A DNA stretch of 6,712 bases from Candidatus Endomicrobiellum dinenymphae (GTDB lineage Bacteria > Elusimicrobiota > Endomicrobiia > Endomicrobiales > Endomicrobiaceae), in NCBI GenBank assembly GCA_020328135.1, contig JAIXNA010000057.1, positions 1-6,712 on the forward strand, given 5' to 3'. Below are positions 5,285 through 6,712 of the stretch, one piece after another. Position numbers and translations under genes: made by a program. Each line of letters starts with the position of its first letter. Within the stretch, counting starts at the first letter, position 1. The notes below the pieces were generated by a model that searched no databases, was not told the origin of the DNA, and worked only from the letters and a program-made list of their open reading frames with translations.

Positions 5285-6166
5285 ATGAAAAGATTGATTA
5301 TTGTAGCTGTTTTTTTTGTTTTTACAATGTTATCGTGCGCTGTAGGTAAGTCTGTTATAAAACCGGATAGCGATATTTCTGCGATTAAGACAAATTATCA
5401 TTCTGACAAAACATCTAGAAAAATGTTAATGGCAGGAAATTGGAAGATGAATAAGACCGTTTCAGAATCTCTAAGTGTTATAAAAACGTTGAAAAAAGCG
5501 GTTTCCGATGTAAAAGATGTTGAAATTTTGATTTTCCCTTCTTATACAGCGCTTCAAGCTATAAACAATGAAACTAAAGATTCAAATATTAATATTGGCG
5601 CGCAGAATCTTTTTTGGGAGACAAAGGGAGCGTTTACTGGAGAAATTTCTCCAGCGATGATAAAAGATACTGGTTGTTCTTACGTTTTAATTGGCCATTC
5701 AGAACGCAGACAATATTTTGACGAAACTGACGAAACGGTAAATAAAAAGATAAAAGCAGCTATGACAGAGGGTCTTATTCCCATAGTGTGCATAGGTGAA
5801 ACCCTTGAAGAAATGGAAACAAATGTTACTTTCCAAGTCATAGAAAAACATATGAAAGAAGGATTAGCAGGACTCACGACTGAACAGGCAACCTCGCTGG
5901 TTATAGCTTACGAACCTGTATGGGCTGTAGGTACCGGTATTCCGGTAACGCCGAACCATGCTCAGGAAGTGCATGCTTTTATAAGAAAAGTATATGCAAA
6001 AATGTATAAAGAAGCTGCGGATAAGATTAGAATTCTCTATGGGGCTTCTGTAAATCCGGAAAATGTGTCGGCTTTCATGAAAAAGCCTGATATTGATGGC
6101 TGCTTGGTAGGTAAAGCGAGTTTGGAAGCTGAATCTTTTTCAAAACTTATTAAGTATTCTAAATAA
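5285..6166 (+). CDS. tpiA: Triosephosphate isomerase with N-terminal lipoprotein-like signal extension
   Basis: This glycolytic enzyme interconverts dihydroxyacetone phosphate and glyceraldehyde-3-phosphate. Residues 49-293 form a complete TIM barrel of about 245 residues (family about 250) with AGNWKMNKT (Asn52, Lys54), GAQNLFWETKGAFTGEIS, IGHSERR (His138), the catalytic loop AYEPVWAVGTG (Glu210), LYGASVNPEN and DGCLVGKASL. All catalytic residues are present. Oddly, residues 1-46 precede the normal start: Lys-Arg, a hydrophobic core (LIIVAVFFVFTML) and Ser-Cys at 17-18, fitting a lipobox-like site, then a polar linker. The strong Shine-Dalgarno lies before this long start. Taken literally, the enzyme would be exported and lipid-anchored. 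Alternatively a lost lipoprotein gene was fused in frame by deletion, or translation starts internally at 5423 or 5429. TIM identity is very sure; the export prediction is not. Confidence 0.95.
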   Translation: MKRLIIVAVFFVFTMLSCAVGKSVIKPDSDISAIKTNYHSDKTSRKMLMAGNWKMNKTVSESLSVIKTLKKAVSDVKDVEILIFPSYTALQAINNETKDSNINIGAQNLFWETKGAFTGEISPAMIKDTGCSYVLIGHSERRQYFDETDETVNKKIKAAMTEGLIPIVCIGETLEEMETNVTFQVIEKHMKEGLAGLTTEQATSLVIAYEPVWAVGTGIPVTPNHAQEVHAFIRKVYAKMYKEAADKIRILYGASVNPENVSAFMKKPDIDGCLVGKASLEAESFSKLIKYSK

Positions 6167-6170
6167 TATC

Positions 6171-6186
6171 GGACAGAATTCTGTCC
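6171..6186. promoter_or_regulatory. 16-bp perfect palindrome between tpiA and bioD
   Basis: GGACAGAATTCTGTCC lies 5 nt after the tpiA stop and 34 nt before the bioD start. It is exactly self-complementary. The following bases (AATCATTTAG) are not a T-run, and there is almost no loop, so it is a poor terminator hairpin. A dimeric repressor operator for bioD or a weak 3'-end structure are both possible. Confidence 0.5.
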
Positions 6187-6220
6187 AATCATTTAGAAAA
6201 AGCACAGAGAGTGAGGAGAT

Positions 6221-6712
6221 ATGTATAAGGGAATATTTGTAACAGCAACAGATACAGAAGCTGGGAAGACTTATGTGTCGTGCAAGATTGCAGAGGCTTT
6301 TAAAGAAGAGGGGATAAGTATAGGCGTTTTGAAGCCTGTTTCGACCGGCGATAGAAACGATGCTAAAGCTTTAATAAAAGCCGCAAAAATAAATGAAACT
6401 CCCGAAGCAGTAACGCCCATATTTTTTGATAATCCCGTGTCTCCATATGGAGCGTATATACTTGAAAACAAACAATTCGATTTTAAAAAAGCATATACTT
6501 CTCTAAAATATTTTCTAAATAAATATGAATTCACTATAGTTGAAGGCATAGGCGGTCTTTTAGTTCCTCTAAAAAAGAATTTTTATGTGAGCGATTTAAT
6601 AAAAAAGTTTAATTTACCTGTTATTATAGTTGCAAGATACGGCTTAGGGAGTTTCATTATAAGTATAGGCGTTTTGAAGCCTGTTTCGACCGGCGATAGA
6701 AACGATGCTAAA
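6221..6712 (+). CDS. bioD: Dethiobiotin synthetase, N-terminal part (runs off the window)
   Basis: BioD uses ATP and CO2 to close the ureido ring of 7,8-diaminopelargonate, giving dethiobiotin, the penultimate step of biotin synthesis. Motifs in order: P-loop ATDTEAGKT (9-17; Ala replaces the usual first Gly, which the P-loop pattern allows), KPVSTGD (38-44), VSPYGAY (73-79), VEGIGGLLVPL (107-117, Glu108) and PVIIVARYGLGS (133-144), where the family continues with INH. About 145 of the usual 220-230 residues are family-like. From residue 147 (base 6659) the sequence is an in-frame copy of residues 32-49, so the real C-terminus is absent. A GAGGAG ribosome site (6213-6218) sits unusually close, 2 nt, to the ATG. 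No other biotin gene is visible. Confidence 0.9.
   Translation, partial: MYKGIFVTATDTEAGKTYVSCKIAEAFKEEGISIGVLKPVSTGDRNDAKALIKAAKINETPEAVTPIFFDNPVSPYGAYILENKQFDFKKAYTSLKYFLNKYEFTIVEGIGGLLVPLKKNFYVSDLIKKFNLPVIIVARYGLGSFIISIGVLKPVSTGDRNDAK
6314..6367 (+). repeat. 54-bp direct repeat, first copy (within bioD)
   Basis: This stretch encodes bioD residues 32-49 (ISIGVLKPVSTGDRNDAK) and contains the conserved KPVSTG motif, so it is in its native place. It is identical to the last 54 bases of the window, offset by 345 bp, exactly 115 codons. Confidence 0.97.
6659..6712 (+). repeat. 54-bp direct repeat, second copy at window end
   Basis: Exact copy of 6314-6367, joined just after the GLGSF segment of bioD where the family expects an INH motif and more C-terminal sequence. 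The copy is out of place. It probably reflects a contig end running back into an earlier part of the same gene (assembly-graph overlap or amplification chimera). A real tandem duplication cannot be ruled out from the window alone. Confidence 0.95.

Overview
The window is AT-rich bacterial DNA, probably one whole contig. It mixes a few clean, full-length housekeeping genes with several badly decayed ones. The gene content (nucleoside salvage, an OPA-family sugar-phosphate transporter remnant, biotin synthesis), low GC, many frameshifted or internally deleted genes and poor packing suggest a host-restricted symbiont in reductive evolution. My best guess is an Endomicrobium-like Elusimicrobiota symbiont of termite-gut flagellates. 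This is inference from gene style and general knowledge, not from a marker gene.

Left block (1-2802, + strand): a nucleoside-salvage cluster. It holds the C-terminal half of a thymidine/pyrimidine-nucleoside phosphorylase (deoA/pdp type, cut by the left edge), then recJ as a wreck with at least six frame changes and deletion of the catalytic DHH core, then an intact S-methyl-5'-thioadenosine phosphorylase (mtaP/mtnP). The phosphorylase stop overlaps the recJ start by 35 nt, and mtaP follows 19 nt after the recJ stop, so this was an operon whose middle gene has died.

Middle block (2803-5265): mostly decayed DNA. Directly after mtaP lies the C-terminal half of a UhpC/GlpT-type sugar-phosphate antiporter in broken frames. 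On the minus strand, an intact DJ-1/PfpI-family gene sits downstream of a broken cyclophilin-type peptidyl-prolyl isomerase, behind a good extended -10 promoter. A perfect 20-bp-stem inverted repeat (4421-4468) lies just upstream of that promoter. From about 4470 to 5265 there is no intact gene, but remnants of a small lipoprotein and of a small exported protein can be read on the + strand.

Right block (5285-6712, + strand): triosephosphate isomerase (tpiA) with all catalytic motifs, but with a 46-residue N-terminal extension that looks like a lipoprotein signal peptide and has its own strong Shine-Dalgarno. It is followed by the start of dethiobiotin synthetase (bioD), which runs off the window.

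Both ends look artificial or rearranged. Bases 1-56 are an exact reverse complement of 71-126. The last 54 bases are an exact direct copy of 6314-6367, joined in frame inside bioD. Such termini are typical of amplification chimeras or assembly-graph ends. The strongest biological oddity is the predicted lipoprotein-TIM fusion. I see no defence system, mobile element or CRISPR array, and no convincing novel multi-gene system.
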